Below, piece after piece: positions 14,515 through 26,247 of a stretch of 64,000 bases of DNA. The notes under the pieces were generated by a model. That model was not told the origin of the DNA and searched no databases. It saw only the letters and a list, made by a program, of their open reading frames with translations. Origin of the DNA: Megalonaias nervosa (taxonomy: Eukaryota > Mollusca > Bivalvia > Unionida > Unionidae); contig JAECUM010001809.1 in the NCBI GenBank assembly GCA_016617855.1, positions 79,691-143,690 of the forward strand, read 5' to 3'. Position numbers and translations under genes: made by a program. Position 1 is the stretch's first letter. Each line of letters opens with the position of its first letter.

Positions 14515-14701
14515 GGGCTGTTCCATTGAAACATACATGGGACCCAGGGAAGGCACTTTTAAAGTGGGGGAACTCACTCATAGATGCAATTTAAAATTTC
14601 TTATCATTTTAATATGAACTCTGTGAAATCAAAGTACCCTGGCATATATTTTTTAAAAACTGCCTTCCCTGGGTACCATGTATGTTTAAATGGAACAGCC
14701 C
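14515..14701. mobile_element. MITE copy 2 (Harbinger-like)
   Basis: Same termini (GGGCTGTTCCATT / AATGGAACAGCCC) and length as the copy at 2224-2411. It is flanked on both sides by TCA, consistent with a 3-bp target duplication. Non-coding. Confidence 0.8.
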
Positions 14702-14874
14702 TCAGATTCCAAGTTTAATTATATCCAGGCCTGACTTGGATGCCACAACAGAACTTCAGCTTGGACTTGAACTTAAGTCTAAAATTCAGAGAGCTGACTG
14801 AACATTTAGTTCTCACTTAATATTAGCCAAATCAAATGTCTTAAGTTTAACTACAAGTATCATATTAATTCTAC

Positions 14875-14997
14875 TTGCTTCTTTTCTCTGCTTTGGCTAA
14901 GTTAATAAACATCTCAGTTGCAGACTGGATATTCCCTCGTGCCCACATCACATATGGCAGAGCGATGTCATATAAATGCTCAACAACTGTAGGAAAT
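14875..14997 (-). CDS. Exon 3 of unrecognised host gene
   Basis: On the minus strand the acceptor TTTATTTCAG is followed by a 123-nt open frame that joins in phase to the exon at 17590-17737: one base completes the split Arg codon. The peptide (…VVEHLYDIALPYVMWARGNI…ATEMFINLAKAEKRS) is helical. At the far end the sequence reads CAA|GTAGAA, which is either a weak donor or a lysine codon followed by a TAG stop at 14871-14873. If the TAG is used, this would be an alternative terminal exon. Confidence 0.7.
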
Positions 14998-15194
14998 CTG
15001 AAATAAAAGGAAACTAATAACTGAATACAAGTTCTTTTAAACAGCTTTGACTGAATATTTAGGAAACATTTGTATAGCCAAAACACTAAAGCATCTTGTT
15101 TAACACCACACAATGATTATGGTGTATTACATATTACCCTTGTCCATTCCTCAGTGTAGACAAGTTCTGTATTTAGGTCAACCTCTGACCCACA

Positions 15195-15201
15195 AACTTG
15201 G

Positions 15202-15205
<4 letters not shown>
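15195..15205. repeat. Target-site duplication of SINE-A copy 1
   Basis: AACTTGGATTG here is repeated exactly at 15439-15449, on the other side of the SINE. Confidence 0.85.
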
Positions 15206-15233
<28 letters not shown>

Positions 15234-15438
15234 AGGGTTTAACGCCATTTTTCAGCACACGATAGGCTATACATGGCGGCCAGTATTAATGGTGGAGGAA
15301 GAACCCGGGTAACCCCGGAAAGAACCACCGACCCACGAGAAGCTACTGGCAAGCTTTCTCACATACCCACATTGGCCGAATCCGAGACTCGAACCCACGC
15401 AGACAGAGGTGAGATGGCAGTGATCCGTAATGGAGAGG
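15206..15438 (-). mobile_element. SINE family A, copy 1 (tRNA-derived, (AAC)n tail)
   Basis: Read on the minus strand, the element starts near 15438 and has a tRNA-like head containing a pol III B-box (GTGGGTTCGAGTCTC). It then has a unique body and ends in an (AAC)n tail, seen as (GTT)n at 15206-15231. An exact 11-bp duplication flanks it, so it is a retroposed insertion. Very similar copies lie at 17908-18120 and 28615-28791. The partner LINE is unknown. Confidence 0.85.
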
Positions 15439-15904
15439 AACTTGGATTGAATATTCATATACTATTTCTAGTTTATGTAATATAATTCTTTTTATTGACA
15501 TGTCTTTCAATCTAGATAATTATAAAAATGTCAACCAAAAACCAACATCAAACATTTTTAAAAATATAAATCACAGCTCAGGTGTTTAAAACAACCATTG
15601 GGGTGCTCTTTTTATAGAATATAAGCTGCACACATTCTGTATAGACCCACCTGTGGCCACATTAACACTATCAATTTATTTTTACCAAAAATAACACTGT
15701 TTAATGTAATACTTGCACAATTCACTTAAAAATTATTACTTATGTAAAAGTTAAAACTATGATAATAGGTGCTAACCAATGATGTCATAAAATAGTGTCC
15801 CAATCCCATGATGCATGTACATACTAAAAGAGTTAGCTTTTTCTGTGGTGGGAACTCTTCATTTTCTTAATTCTCTCTCCATATATGGTCACACTCAATG
15901 AAGT

Positions 15905-16943
15905 ACATGCAAGCGTTTCTCTGAGAACCTAATTGTTGACCATGTTTTGATAACTGACTTGCAGAAGTATTTGTTTTATTGTTGCACTGAATTAGAAGCT
16001 GGCCTCCTTTGAATTATTACATCAATTATGTCTTTTAAATCAAATAAAGGAGGTGGAATAAAAAAAAAATTTAAAGGCACGCAGATCGTACACACTTACA
16101 ATCTAGCGGCCCCAGTTATATGTCAGGTGAATTCACTTCAGTTGATCAATCGAACACTGTTATAAATGTTATTGTGTATGCAACATAAACTACCTTAAAT
16201 TAACCGACTCATTCATAACTGTGACCAAAGATAGCAAGGCAACCAAGCGAAACGAATACTTCGTAAAATAAAGAGCTTGGTTTCACAGATATGGACCATT
16301 GTGGGCAAGCAATTTTCTGAGAATTCCTTAACTGGCACTTAAAGATATCCTCAAGGATGATAAGAAGTTTCACTATTTACTTTCAATGAAATCACGACAT
16401 CAATATTGTACTAATTGAACAATACAAAAATTGAGTTTCGATGGAACAGATTGTCTCATGAAGTAAATATCAGTAGTTTTTGAAAAAAAAGGAATCTTGT
16501 TTGGTGGTGTATCAACAGTTAGGCTAGTTCCTGACTACGCTGACTCCCGACTTGGTCATATGCTATTAAATACTACTCCGGGAACCAGACTAATCAACAA
16601 AACAAAAAGCAGTGATGTAATACACATTTTCGCATACACGTGGTGGTTGTTCAAACCAGTTGGAACGATCTTTCACATGCTGGACATTTTGAAAATAAAT
16701 GTTATTTATACAGAATAACAAACAACTTCATTAGGAAAAGCACATTATTAACAATTATTATCGACGTGATTGTAAAATGAGGATTCAGTCATTAAACAGC
16801 GCAATTCCCTCCCCCCTTTGGTTTTCTCGATGTATAAGTGGATTTTTTCAATTCTGGGAGGTCCCTTGGTAACTCACACCCTCGCTTATAGTGCGGTCTA
16901 AGTTTGTGGACCCCATTGTGCGTGAATTATTGAGGGAGAGGTG
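15905..16943 (-). mobile_element. Truncated pogo/Tigger-like transposon relative
   Basis: Collinear, inverted similarity to the complete element at 26248-27819. Shared blocks include the sequence around 'CAGTTGATCA', the 'GCTCTTTATTTTAC' -like block and the terminal CTCCCTCRATAAYTC. The right end (GAGGGAGAGGTG followed by TA) is a decayed copy of the other element's terminus; the left end is missing. It appears non-coding. Confidence 0.65.
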
Positions 16944-17589
16944 TATATGATTCTTGAGACGTGCACATTATGTGAAACACAGTATATGAACTGTAAGTGC
17001 CCATTACCTATAGTGGTCAAGGCAATTCACCTATAAATCCAGTAGCGCAAGTTCATGCCTTGTTTCTGATGCCTGATAGAAAGATCCACTTCTAAGATAA
17101 AAAACCCTGTAAATCCTTGTTTCTTATAGACTAGTGCTGCCACATATATTAATACCTGATTTACATATTTATGCCTATATCAAATCTATGCTACATCAAA
17201 TAAAATGGTGTGGTCCCAGGTTCAATTCCTGGTTCCAACACATGAATACATAATTACTAACTTAAGGTCCAGTTTTGTTTGCTTTAAGAACTAAATTTCA
17301 CCAACATCTGAGGTATCAAGAATCAATGTATTTTATTGTTAAAACTTGTTCATCCCTCAGAATTAAGTTCTAACTACAGCACTGTGACTACATTTCCTTC
17401 TATGGGTATCAATTTTCATCATCAGGGGAAAAAAATATATTTTCATTAGTGCTTTAATTTGTGAATTGAGGAATTGTTATTGTTGTGGTCTTTAAATTTG
17501 TGTTCTGCAGCAAAAAAACCCCCATTAAATCCTTAAAAATTAGTACTCAACAACTGCAGTAAATCGATAGTAACTTAACTCCATATTAC

Positions 17590-17737
17590 CGTTTTTCTAG
17601 AGCCTTTCTGACCCTAATATACATGGTCTCTTTGGCAACCCTGGTGGCTTTCTCTTCTCCCAATATAATCCTTTTCTGTCCAACTAACTTCTCCGAAAAT
17701 GTGTGTGGAAGCATAAGGTCAATGCAGGATGACAATG
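17590..17737 (-). CDS. Exon 2 of unrecognised host gene
   Basis: On the minus strand an acceptor CATTTCAG|CATTG is followed by 148 nt of open frame and a donor AAACG|GTAATA. The exon takes one base from the exon ending at 20092 and passes two bases to the exon starting at 14997, so three successive exons agree in phase. The peptide (…LMLPHTFSEKLVGQKRI…, then …RVRKALEKR) is basic and helical. Family not recognised. Confidence 0.75.
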
Positions 17738-17896
17738 CTGAAATGGAACAGCAAGTTATCTAGTAAACTTTCTATAAACAAGGTCATGAGACACAGTATA
17801 CAAAAATTCAGACTAAACCTTTCAAAATAAAATCTTAACTTTAATATCATTCGAAATCATGCATACAATTTTTTAAAAACAAAATCAAATATTCTT

Positions 17897-17907
17897 GACC
17901 TTTATGT
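17897..17907. repeat. Target-site duplication of SINE-A copy 2
   Basis: GACCTTTATGT is repeated exactly at 18121-18131. Confidence 0.85.
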
Positions 17908-18120
17908 TGTTGTTGTTGTTGTTGCTGTTGTAGGGTTTAATGCCATTTTCAGCACAAGATAGGCTATACATGGCAGCCAGTATAAATGGTGGAGGAAGAG
18001 TCCAGGAGAACCCCAGAAAGAACCACCAACCCACGAGAAGCTACTGGCAAGCTTTCTCACGTACCCACACTGGCAGAGCCCGAGACTTGAACCCATGCAG
18101 ACAGAGGTGAGATGGCAGTG
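17908..18120 (-). mobile_element. SINE family A, copy 2
   Basis: Nearly identical in layout to copy 1, with the (GTT)n tail at the left and the tRNA-like head at the right (minus orientation). It is flanked by an exact 11-bp duplication. A few substitutions from copy 1, such as AACCCGGG to AGTCCAGG in the body, show modest age. Confidence 0.85.
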
Positions 18121-19609
18121 GACCTTTATGTACTTCTAAATATACTCCTAGTAAAGTTAAAGCAGACCAATTTTTGTGTAATTTTGTGCATAAAAAGTTC
18201 ATGATCATGGGGCAAGGGCTTGCACAATTTTTTAAAACTGCTATTCATCAATCTGCATGAAAGACAACACTGTGACTAAAATTTGTTTCATTTTTTAAAA
18301 ATTGTCCATCCTAATCCACCCACCACTTTTCTGGTCAAATGGCCAAAAAAGTGGACAAGTAATTTTCTTTCAGCTTTGAAACGCATTATAGTGATCTGTA
18401 AGAAAATTGGGTCAATACATCAACAAAATGCCATCAAGTTATTCAAGTACTGCAGTTACCTAAAGCAGCCACTTCATTTTTCCTTTTGTCAGTCTCACAT
18501 AGAAAAAAATACATGTTCATGCAAATGCTTTTATCTGTGGAGAACATGAATGAAAACACACATGATGGTAGTACAGAAACAGGTCTGCAGTTCTGGTCTG
18601 GAAATCATAAAACTTGTAAGACTCAGATTAAACTTGATTTCATTTGAGCCAAACATAACTAACTTTAATTTGTAATGTCACTGCTGATTAGTTTCTTTTG
18701 TTTCGTCAGATAACAATCTAAAATAAGTGCATGAATTAATGAGGACTGCCAATAGCACCGAACCTGATCTGTTGACAACTGCAGATCTGTGTCTGTATTT
18801 TTCACAGCTGTGTGCATGTCCTAGTGTGATTAATATTTTTAGAGGTAAAGAAGTGGGCATATGTCCTTTCCTGCTATAATGTTATCCTGTGTGCCCTAAA
18901 GCCAGCCCTTACTATCCTATGTAGGTCAGTAACAATATCACCATAAAACTATGTCATATCCTGACAGCAAAGGTTTCCTATATTTTTCCAGTGTATTTCA
19001 TTTGACATGTCAATTTTAATGTATTAATACTAACTGAAACAATAAAGTATGACATCTAGATGATGGCAGTAAATTATTATACAGATAAAATATCCATAGG
19101 CCATCAAAGGGTCTTTATCTCTCCTCCCATCCCAAAAATTTTAGAAAATTCTAGCTGCAGAACTGACAATTCTGGATACACGTATGAAGAAGAATAATCG
19201 GAAGAAGACAATAATGAACAAAAGATGAATATAAATCTTCAAAGGTCAATGTCTGGACCTCTTACGACCCTCATCTTTTTATCTAAAATGACATGCATAT
19301 TCCCAGTTTTGTTGATCATGATGTGATAAAATCTATCACTAGTGGAAAATGAACCCAGATCATCTGTCTTGCTGTCAAGTACACATATCATTAACTTAAC
19401 AGGCCAGGACCAGTTAGACTGGGCAGTTAATGACCTAATATACCTCAAGCACAACAATGCTTTAGCCTACTCTGACCTTTGTCCTTGAATGTCACTGCAA
19501 TTCACTTCTGAAAGCAGTTGAAATACATCTTACACCACAGTTAGGTGAGCAAAATTTAACAGGGATACAAATTCTAACTATTGCCATCAGCAATCAATGT
19601 GTATTTGAT

Positions 19610-19916
19610 TTGGACTTTTAAAGGAGCTTTAACAATTTTCCCGTCATATCGCTATGATGTCTGGAGCGTGACAGCTTATAGTGATGTCTAGCACTGGGGC
19701 GTCATGCTGCAGACATGTAGCATCATGTCCCACCCAGTCACATTATCCTGACAAGGGGATGACCAGTCCAAGTACTAACCTCTTAATGCTCCATGCTAAG
19801 GGAGGCAGATACTAGTACCATTTGTATAAGTCTTTGGTATGACTCTACTGGGGTTTGAACCCTCAACCTCCCGCATCCGAGGCAGACACTCTAGCCACTA
19901 GGCCACTAGAGCAGTC
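19610..19916 (-). mobile_element. SINE family B (tRNA-derived)
   Basis: Reading minus from about 19916, a tRNA-like head has an A-box-like 'TAGTGGCTAGAGTG' and a B-box 'GGGTTCAAACCCC' with cloverleaf-like spacing. It is followed by a body containing 'GTGACTGGGTGGGACATGATG'-type sequence (19720-19745). That core resembles the conserved central domain of widespread molluscan SINEs; this is recalled and has not been checked. It lacks a closed acceptor stem, so it is not called a tRNA gene. The 3' boundary is approximate. Confidence 0.6.
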
Positions 19917-20091
19917 TTACCATCAGGAATCAAACCCCACTGCAGTCAGGTGCACATATCACTAGACTAAAAAGGGTTAAACAAGCTAGGCTGGTAAGTA
20001 AACAAACCTAATCTTGATCTTGCAAAATTTATTTAAATATGAAAAACAACTTTTAAGAAATGGGAAGAGGTGTCATTGTCAGTTGTCTTAC

Positions 20092-21193
20092 CTGAGAGGC
20101 AGGACACAATCTGTACAGATGTTGTATCAACAAGCTGTTGGTAGTCAGATGCCTGCAGTAAATTCATTTGTCCTGTGTGGCAATTGCTGGCATTCAACAG
20201 GTATGAAGAAACTTTGCTACCTCTGTAAATCTGATTTTGATCATGTGCTTTATGTTTGTAACAAGTAATGTAGTTTAATATATTTCTTGTAGGAAGAAAC
20301 AAAGATATATGATTCTCTTTGTGTATTCTTTTGCCAGTATAATCTGTAATAACCTTGTAACGATCTTCATAGAGACACCTGCTGGTAAAAGTGTTCTCTG
20401 GCTCAAAACTTGCAAGGACATTGTTTTGTAACCATGACAACTGCAATCTCTGCAAGGAGTTAATTTGATTCCTTGAGGACATCAACCTTTTAATCCCCAA
20501 TGGAATTTCTGACTTTTCATCTTCTGAAATTTGGCTGGCAGCTTTAAGGCAAAGCTGCACAAGAGATGGTACTGGATTCTGAAGAGTGACTCCATCATCA
20601 TTTGCTTCAGAAATATCATTCTCTAGGTCAAATAAATTACTTATCACAAACAAATCATTGATATATTCACATTTCATTTCCTGCCTTCGTTTTCTTTTCT
20701 GTTTTTTGCTGGGTCTACGTTTTCTTTCTGATGGATAAGTATTACCAGTATTACATGCTCCAATGGATGAGAAAACATCATTGCTTGTTCTTGTTGTCTC
20801 AAAACTCTCCTCTGTCCCAGTAGATGCATCATCCTCAATAATTTCAACATCTTCAGGGGCTGAATAATACTCACTTTCTTCAGATTCAGTACTGCTGTTA
20901 GTCTCAACAGAAAGTGTGTCAACAGACAATTTATCCATAGAGTCTGTTGATGTTATGGTGTGAACACTAGAGTTTTGACTCAGAGATTCAGTTTCATCTT
21001 TCCCCTTGAGATCTGAACCAGTTTTTTCATCCTTCAAGCCTTCAGTCCTTTTTCTCCTTTGTATTTTCTTTGCTGTGATTTGTTCCTCATCAGATATCTT
21101 ACTAAATTCCCAGGAAATCATGCGGGCAAACCCTGGCCTCTGTAATCTTTGTGTGATGAGACACTGCAGATCCTTTAATTCACATTCCTCCAT
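20092..21193 (-). CDS. First coding exon of unrecognised host gene
   Basis: Open on the minus strand from an ATG at 21193 to a consensus donor CTCTCAG|GTAAGA at 20092: 367 codons plus one base. Upstream sequence to 21260 carries in-frame stops and an acceptor-like TTTCCTCAG, so the ATG is probably the true start after a 5'UTR intron. The N-terminus is charged (MEECELKDLQCLITQRLQR…). It is followed by a Ser/Thr/Glu-rich disordered segment (residues about 75-140), a Lys/Arg cluster like a nuclear signal (about 158-172) and a more ordered C-terminal part. It matches no family I can name. The following exons are helical, suggesting a disordered head on a helical-repeat body. Confidence 0.75.
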
Positions 21194-24026
21194 TATGACA
21201 GTAGGCTGTCACACATTCAATACCTTCAACAACACAGAAATACATTAGATCAATTTCATACCTGAGGAAAAAGAGAAAATGGTTCTGTTAAAAAAGTCAA
21301 ATGAGCTGGCAAGCTGATATGTTTGAAGTGTAGTTTTCACAAATGAAAAATAAAAATTTCCCAACCAAAAATGAACTTACTTGGTTGGAAAGACAAGGGT
21401 ACAATTTTCAATTCTTTCACTAGGGTAAAAGGTCACCTCACTTTAAATTTAACAATCTGCTGTTGTTAAATGAATTAATGTTCTTTGTGTGCAGGTTGTG
21501 AGTTCAAAGATGGCTATATGCTTATGTTTATTCAGAATGGTTTATCTTCTGAAAAAATTATTGGAATTCTTTATCTTTACATTATTAAAATTTACATTTT
21601 TGTCAGCACAACACTGACATTAAACACATGCATGCATCCATCCATACACTCTATATCCAAAAGTTTACATTAGTTTGTATTTTTTTTATAATAAAGTTGC
21701 TGCTATAGGGAAACAAATGCGTGGATACTCTGCGAACTTGGGATTTCCTTACTCTAGCTGAGTGTTATACCTACATGAGCTATCTTCAACTTTAAATCCA
21801 AATATGTGGTACCTCACTATAAAGCCTCTCATTATACCACTACCTTTTTAAAACACAAGTCATGTATCCCACTAAACTGGTAAATTTTTGCAAATCATTG
21901 GTACTTCATTTAAATTTGGTTCTTGGTAATGAGAACCAATTTTAATGCGATATTACATCATTAAATATCTTGTTTCTGTGTTTTAATTCACTGTTAAAAC
22001 ACAGCCCTGTGTTTTAATGCATTGTTAAAACACAGCCTGTTGGAACATTCCTCAGTAAGATTCTGTCACTCAGAACATGACTGATTTTTATGGTTCTGAT
22101 GAGCAGCATTATAAAGACTGGGCACTGCGCTCTCTAAGAATCCACTTGGCAGACATCATCTAAAGTCAGCTTTCTGACTGAATCATAACCCACCTTCTTA
22201 TTTCTTTTTTAAAATGAGATAAATATACAATATATTATTTTCTAAATGGCACCATTTTCATTTAGGACCAACTAAGTATCATAAGAAGTCTTTTAGCAAA
22301 AACCCATGTTGATCTGACGATCCATTCAAGGTCCCCAGGACATAGCATATTTTGATACGTTTCCTGGTGATTTTTTCATCTAATAAAAATATACTACACA
22401 AAAAGCTTTGTCCACACAATGGCATCTTTAGCAATAACTGACAGATTATCTGCCCCAGTTAGTACATATACTGAAGTTGAAAAATGTGCTTAATAAGACC
22501 TCATTTGCATTATGCAACTCCTCAGCAACACAACACTAAATTGTATTGTCAGGGGTTTATCTAGGACGGTATGTGATTTCATAAGGGTAAAATAAAAGAT
22601 CTTTACTGAAGTCTTTGTTTTATCAACATCTTTAATCAAGCATCTGTTGTATGTATTGCTAAGAGAGTTATACATATGCCTTTCATTTAATAATGTCAAT
22701 GTTTTGATCATAAAAATTAGATCTGTTGGCATTTGTCTTTAATAAGTAAATTAGTGCAAGTAATCAACAATAATTATCAATTAAGTTCAATTAGTTGTAT
22801 ATATTCACAGTTATTCAGATGAGGATTAATTTTAGATGAGGATTAATATTAAAAAACTTTCAGTATCCACAGTAATCTTGAATCAGCTTTATTTGCAATG
22901 TTTTTGGAATATGTCCTGCAATTAACTCACCTGTTATGTGAGAGAGGCCTTGAATGTGACTTCAGAATGAACCTGATAAGGTAAGTGAAAGTCAAGGCCT
23001 AAGAAAAGAATGACAGATTGGGAAGAGAAATTCTCTTCATTAAGAAAAAAAAACAATTTTAGAGATATATGTGTTATTTGTTCCTGGTATACAGAATGCA
23101 GAATGATGAACTCTTTCATCAAAGTACTAATTTGCAGTTTTCCGCATTTACCCAACATGAGACAAACCCAGATCATATATATGCTGAGGCAGGGAGGACT
23201 GCTCTGCAGAAAAAAGCAACATAACTGATTCTGATTGGAGAGATCATAAGTGCAACAGTCTAACCCAAAGCCAGCAATTTCACAGTTCATATCATTAACC
23301 TCTGCTGATTTCATTTTAACTTTCAAAACAATGAAGAAATACAAATTTTCATGTATGCTGCCTTCCAGAAATGAAACATATAATGTCAGGTGTAACCACT
23401 ATTTACCATATGTAAGTTGACTTTTATCTTTGTAATAAATAATTATTAAATGAATACATTTCACGATTCTCACATTTGCAAAACTAAAATCCCTTGACAG
23501 TTTGCCTGTCTGCCTCTTTTCATTTCCTTTTTCCCCCGCAGTATAAATACATATTTAAGCAAAATATCAATCATTCACAACAAAAAAATGGTTTTGTTCA
23601 CCAACATCACAAATGCAGATCAGTGTTCTTGGATCCTTTATCTGCCTTTCCAATGAAGAAAAAATATATCTCACTTTCAATACAGCATTAAAATCTTGTA
23701 CTGTTCCTAATTTTACATAAAAAATGTAAAACTGGTGTTAAATTGTCCTACTGTATAAAATGTACCTTGCAACATATTTAATTCTTGCACTGAGGCTGTG
23801 ACTATGATTTTGTTAGGGACTCTCAGAGTTTTCCTTGCAACTCTCTGCATTCATAACCAAGAGACCTTTACTCCCAATATTTAAAACCAAAGAAGTCCCT
23901 GATAAAACAGGAATAAAAAAGTCTACACTTTATTTCTTGACTTTTTATGATTTGGTGGATTTTGTCACTGTGCTTTTATCTCCCTTCATTTAAATGGTGT
24001 GTGTTACAGTGGTAAGTATCTTCCAT

Positions 24027-24027
24027 G

Positions 24028-24062
<35 letters not shown>
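24027..24062. repeat. (GT)n-(TA)n microsatellite
   Basis: About 12 GT units pass directly into TA units. Confidence 0.9.
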
Positions 24063-24677
24063 CCACATACATTAAAAAATAACATGCATTTAAAGTGTTG
24101 GTATAATGCAATTTGATATACCAGTACTATTGGTATATCAAATTGTGATCTGCCCATGGCGCAATAATACACATATATAAACATTCTCTCGAGCGTCTGC
24201 AGTTGATTCTAGATCAATGATCAATTTACAAACATTAGTCACTAGTGACGTATGAAAATAACGATGAAAAGTATTAATAATCCCCGTTTTCTAAATGAAT
24301 TTAATATGGTACACATTTTCATCACAATCCTTTCTGCTTTCTGTTCTCCCCTCCCCTCTCATGCATAATGGACAAACTGCGCAGAAATGTGGAGTGAGAG
24401 AGAAAAGGAATTTGGGCTGGATTAAAACCTTGAAATAGAAATTACACCAAGTAACCTACAAGAATATGGTTCGTCGTAACGATACATGTGCACTTTCCTT
24501 GGGATTTATCAACAGTGTTTATCAATGATACAATGTTGCAAACCAGCAAATTCCTCGGTTACGTGGTACACATACTGTGATATATTTAATGTTATGTTTT
24601 GTTTTGTTTTTTCTTAAACATACCATAATGTTCTAAAAAATCGATCATTATTATTTAAATATGAAAATGTCCAAAGC

Positions 24678-24702
24678 TCTCTCTCTCTCTCTCTCTCTCT
24701 CT
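24678..24702. repeat. (CT)n microsatellite
   Basis: About 12 CT units. Confidence 0.9.
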
Positions 24703-24820
24703 TGACCATCGTAGCAGGATACGGGCTAAAATCTATGAAATGGCGAACGTAGAGGATTTTCCGACAATATCTCTGGACTTATGAATGATGGTAAAAGTTA
24801 AGTCAAACCGACCAGAGGAT

Positions 24821-24821
<1 letters not shown>

Positions 24822-24854
<33 letters not shown>

Positions 24855-24876
24855 GACAGAGTTTTAAAGTCAAACT

Positions 24877-24928
<52 letters not shown>

Positions 24929-24947
24929 AAAGTTTTGAAGTCAAACC

Positions 24948-24985
<38 letters not shown>
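24822..24985. repeat. Compound (GA)n/(GACA)n array with repeated spacer
   Basis: Three tandem modules. Each has 'AAGTCAAAC(C/T)GAC(C/G)AGAG' followed by a GA, GACA or GA run. The recurring spacer shows that the array grew by segmental duplication, not only by slippage. Confidence 0.85.
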
Positions 24986-24988
<3 letters not shown>

Positions 24989-25442
24989 GGTCAGATGTAC
25001 TGTTGCTAAAGCAGAATAATGACTTAGATCAACTGTAAATATATTAAAATATTTTAATTACCTCTTGTTGGTTCGTCAGTTGGCTTAGTTTCTATTTCAC
25101 ATTAATTTCCATGCGCCGGTATCTGAATGGCTTAGCTATCCAAGTGTTGCTACTGCACTACTTTTATCATTAAAACCATCTTTCATGTTTAAATCGTAAG
25201 TGTGTATTATATTGATTTAATCAATGTGGAGAAAAAAAGAAACCAAGAAAAGAAAACAATCAACTTATCAATATGCAGAGGTGATTGTAAATAGCCACTA
25301 CAGGCATAGAACTACATTTTGTAGCAGACACACTCGGGGATGTGAGGAGTTCATTCAGTAGGTCAATACATGGCTGCCTGTAGTAAATCTGAACACCGTT
25401 CAAAGGTCAAATATATGTATTTGTATGTGATATAAACAAAAT

Positions 25443-25588
25443 ATATGTACAGTATGTACGCTGTATCAATGATATACCACGAGATGTATAAATTTTTCAT
25501 TAAAAGGAAACTCAGCAAGCTTCGTTTCCTTTTAATGAAAAATGTATACATCTCGTGGTATATCATTGATACAGCTTACATACTATAC

Positions 25589-25591
<3 letters not shown>
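25443..25591. repeat. Long near-perfect palindrome (foldback)
   Basis: Arms of about 68 bp (25443-25510 and 25524-25591) are almost perfect reverse complements around a 13-bp loop. The right arm abuts a (TA)n run at 25592-25640. No coding capacity. It could be a foldback MITE inserted in TA-rich DNA or a palindromic duplication. Confidence 0.85.

Positions 25592-25640
<49 letters not shown>
25592..25640. repeat. (TA)n microsatellite
   Basis: About 22 TA units adjoining the palindrome. Confidence 0.95.
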
Positions 25641-25641
<1 letters not shown>

Positions 25642-25935
25642 CACTAGGTTAAATGCCCATCCTAGGACGGGAATTAAAAAAAATTAAAAAAAATATTAAA
25701 AAAACAAAAAAACTGGGATGAGCAAGTTTAAAAGAAAGTCTGAAGATGAAAATACAAAAAGGTATTTTAACAAATTTGGATGCCGCTGTGAGTTTTTAAC
25801 TAATGAACTCTTGTTTAGCAAGTGTTACAAACAGAAAGAAAGACAAATATGGATGTTTATATATGATACTATTACATGTACTTACTTTTCTTTAACTGTG
25901 GTCTACATAATCATCACTGACCTGCAGTTTATCAT

Positions 25936-26245
25936 CTACATTAAGATGCTTTATGTATTGACAACTACATTAAGATGCTCTATCTACTGACAACTACATT
26001 AAGATGCTCTATCTATTGACAACTACATTAAGAAGCTCTATCTGTTGACAACTACATTAAGATGCTCTATCTGTTGACAACTACATTAAGATGCTCTATC
26101 TATTTACAACTACATTATGATGCTCTATCTATTGACAACTACATTAAGATGCTCTATCTATTGACAACTACATTATGATGCTCTATCTATTTACAACTAC
26201 ATTATGATGCTCTATCTATTGACAACTACATTAAGATGCTCCATA
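25936..26245. repeat. 29-bp minisatellite, left part
   Basis: About ten copies of a 29-bp unit built on GACAACTACATTAAGATGCT plus CTATCTATT. It is interrupted at 26246 by a transposon and resumes at 27822-27890. Confidence 0.95.
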
Positions 26246-26247
26246 TA

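Larger units (their letters stand above)
10803..14874. other. Intron-like region of host gene
   Basis: Holds a 48-bp tandem duplication (about 10815-10912, repeating a 'TAGAATGTAGARTTCATTAC' block), an (AAT)n/(CAT)n microsatellite (13607-13661) and MITE copy 2. A possible minus-strand exon at about 13889-13956 has a good donor (ACAG|GTAAGT) but a weak acceptor and a phase that does not fit, so it is not called. Confidence 0.45.
14998..17589. other. Intron-like region with two mobile elements
   Basis: Contains SINE-A copy 1 (15206-15438) and a truncated, inverted relative of the pogo-like transposon (about 15905-16943). No exon was found in the remainder. Confidence 0.6.
17738..20091. other. 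Intron 1 of host gene
   Basis: Intron between the first two coding exons. Besides SINE-A copy 2 and the family-B SINE at 19610-19916, nothing was seen in it. Confidence 0.6.
21194..25400. other. 5' flank or 5'UTR introns of host gene; microsatellites
   Basis: No supportable coding exon. Several GA/CT/GT/TA runs lie between 24,027 and 24,985. The window 24,190-24,420 is less AT-rich than its surroundings and could include the host promoter, but no defining element was found. Confidence 0.35.

Noticed and set aside
16497..16718. Open frame of 73 codons on the plus strand
   Set aside because: It lies inside the truncated pogo-like element, has no domain, and matching sequence in the complete copy is not open.
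19836..19916. Possible tRNA gene on the minus strand
   Set aside because: A and B boxes are present but the acceptor stem does not close and a SINE body follows directly; called a SINE head.
24733..25009. Open frames of Ser/Leu or Arg/Glu repeats on both strands
   Set aside because: Produced by GA/CT microsatellites.
25936..26245. CRISPR-like array
   Set aside because: The 29-bp units are directly contiguous, with no unique spacers; it is a minisatellite in a eukaryotic context.
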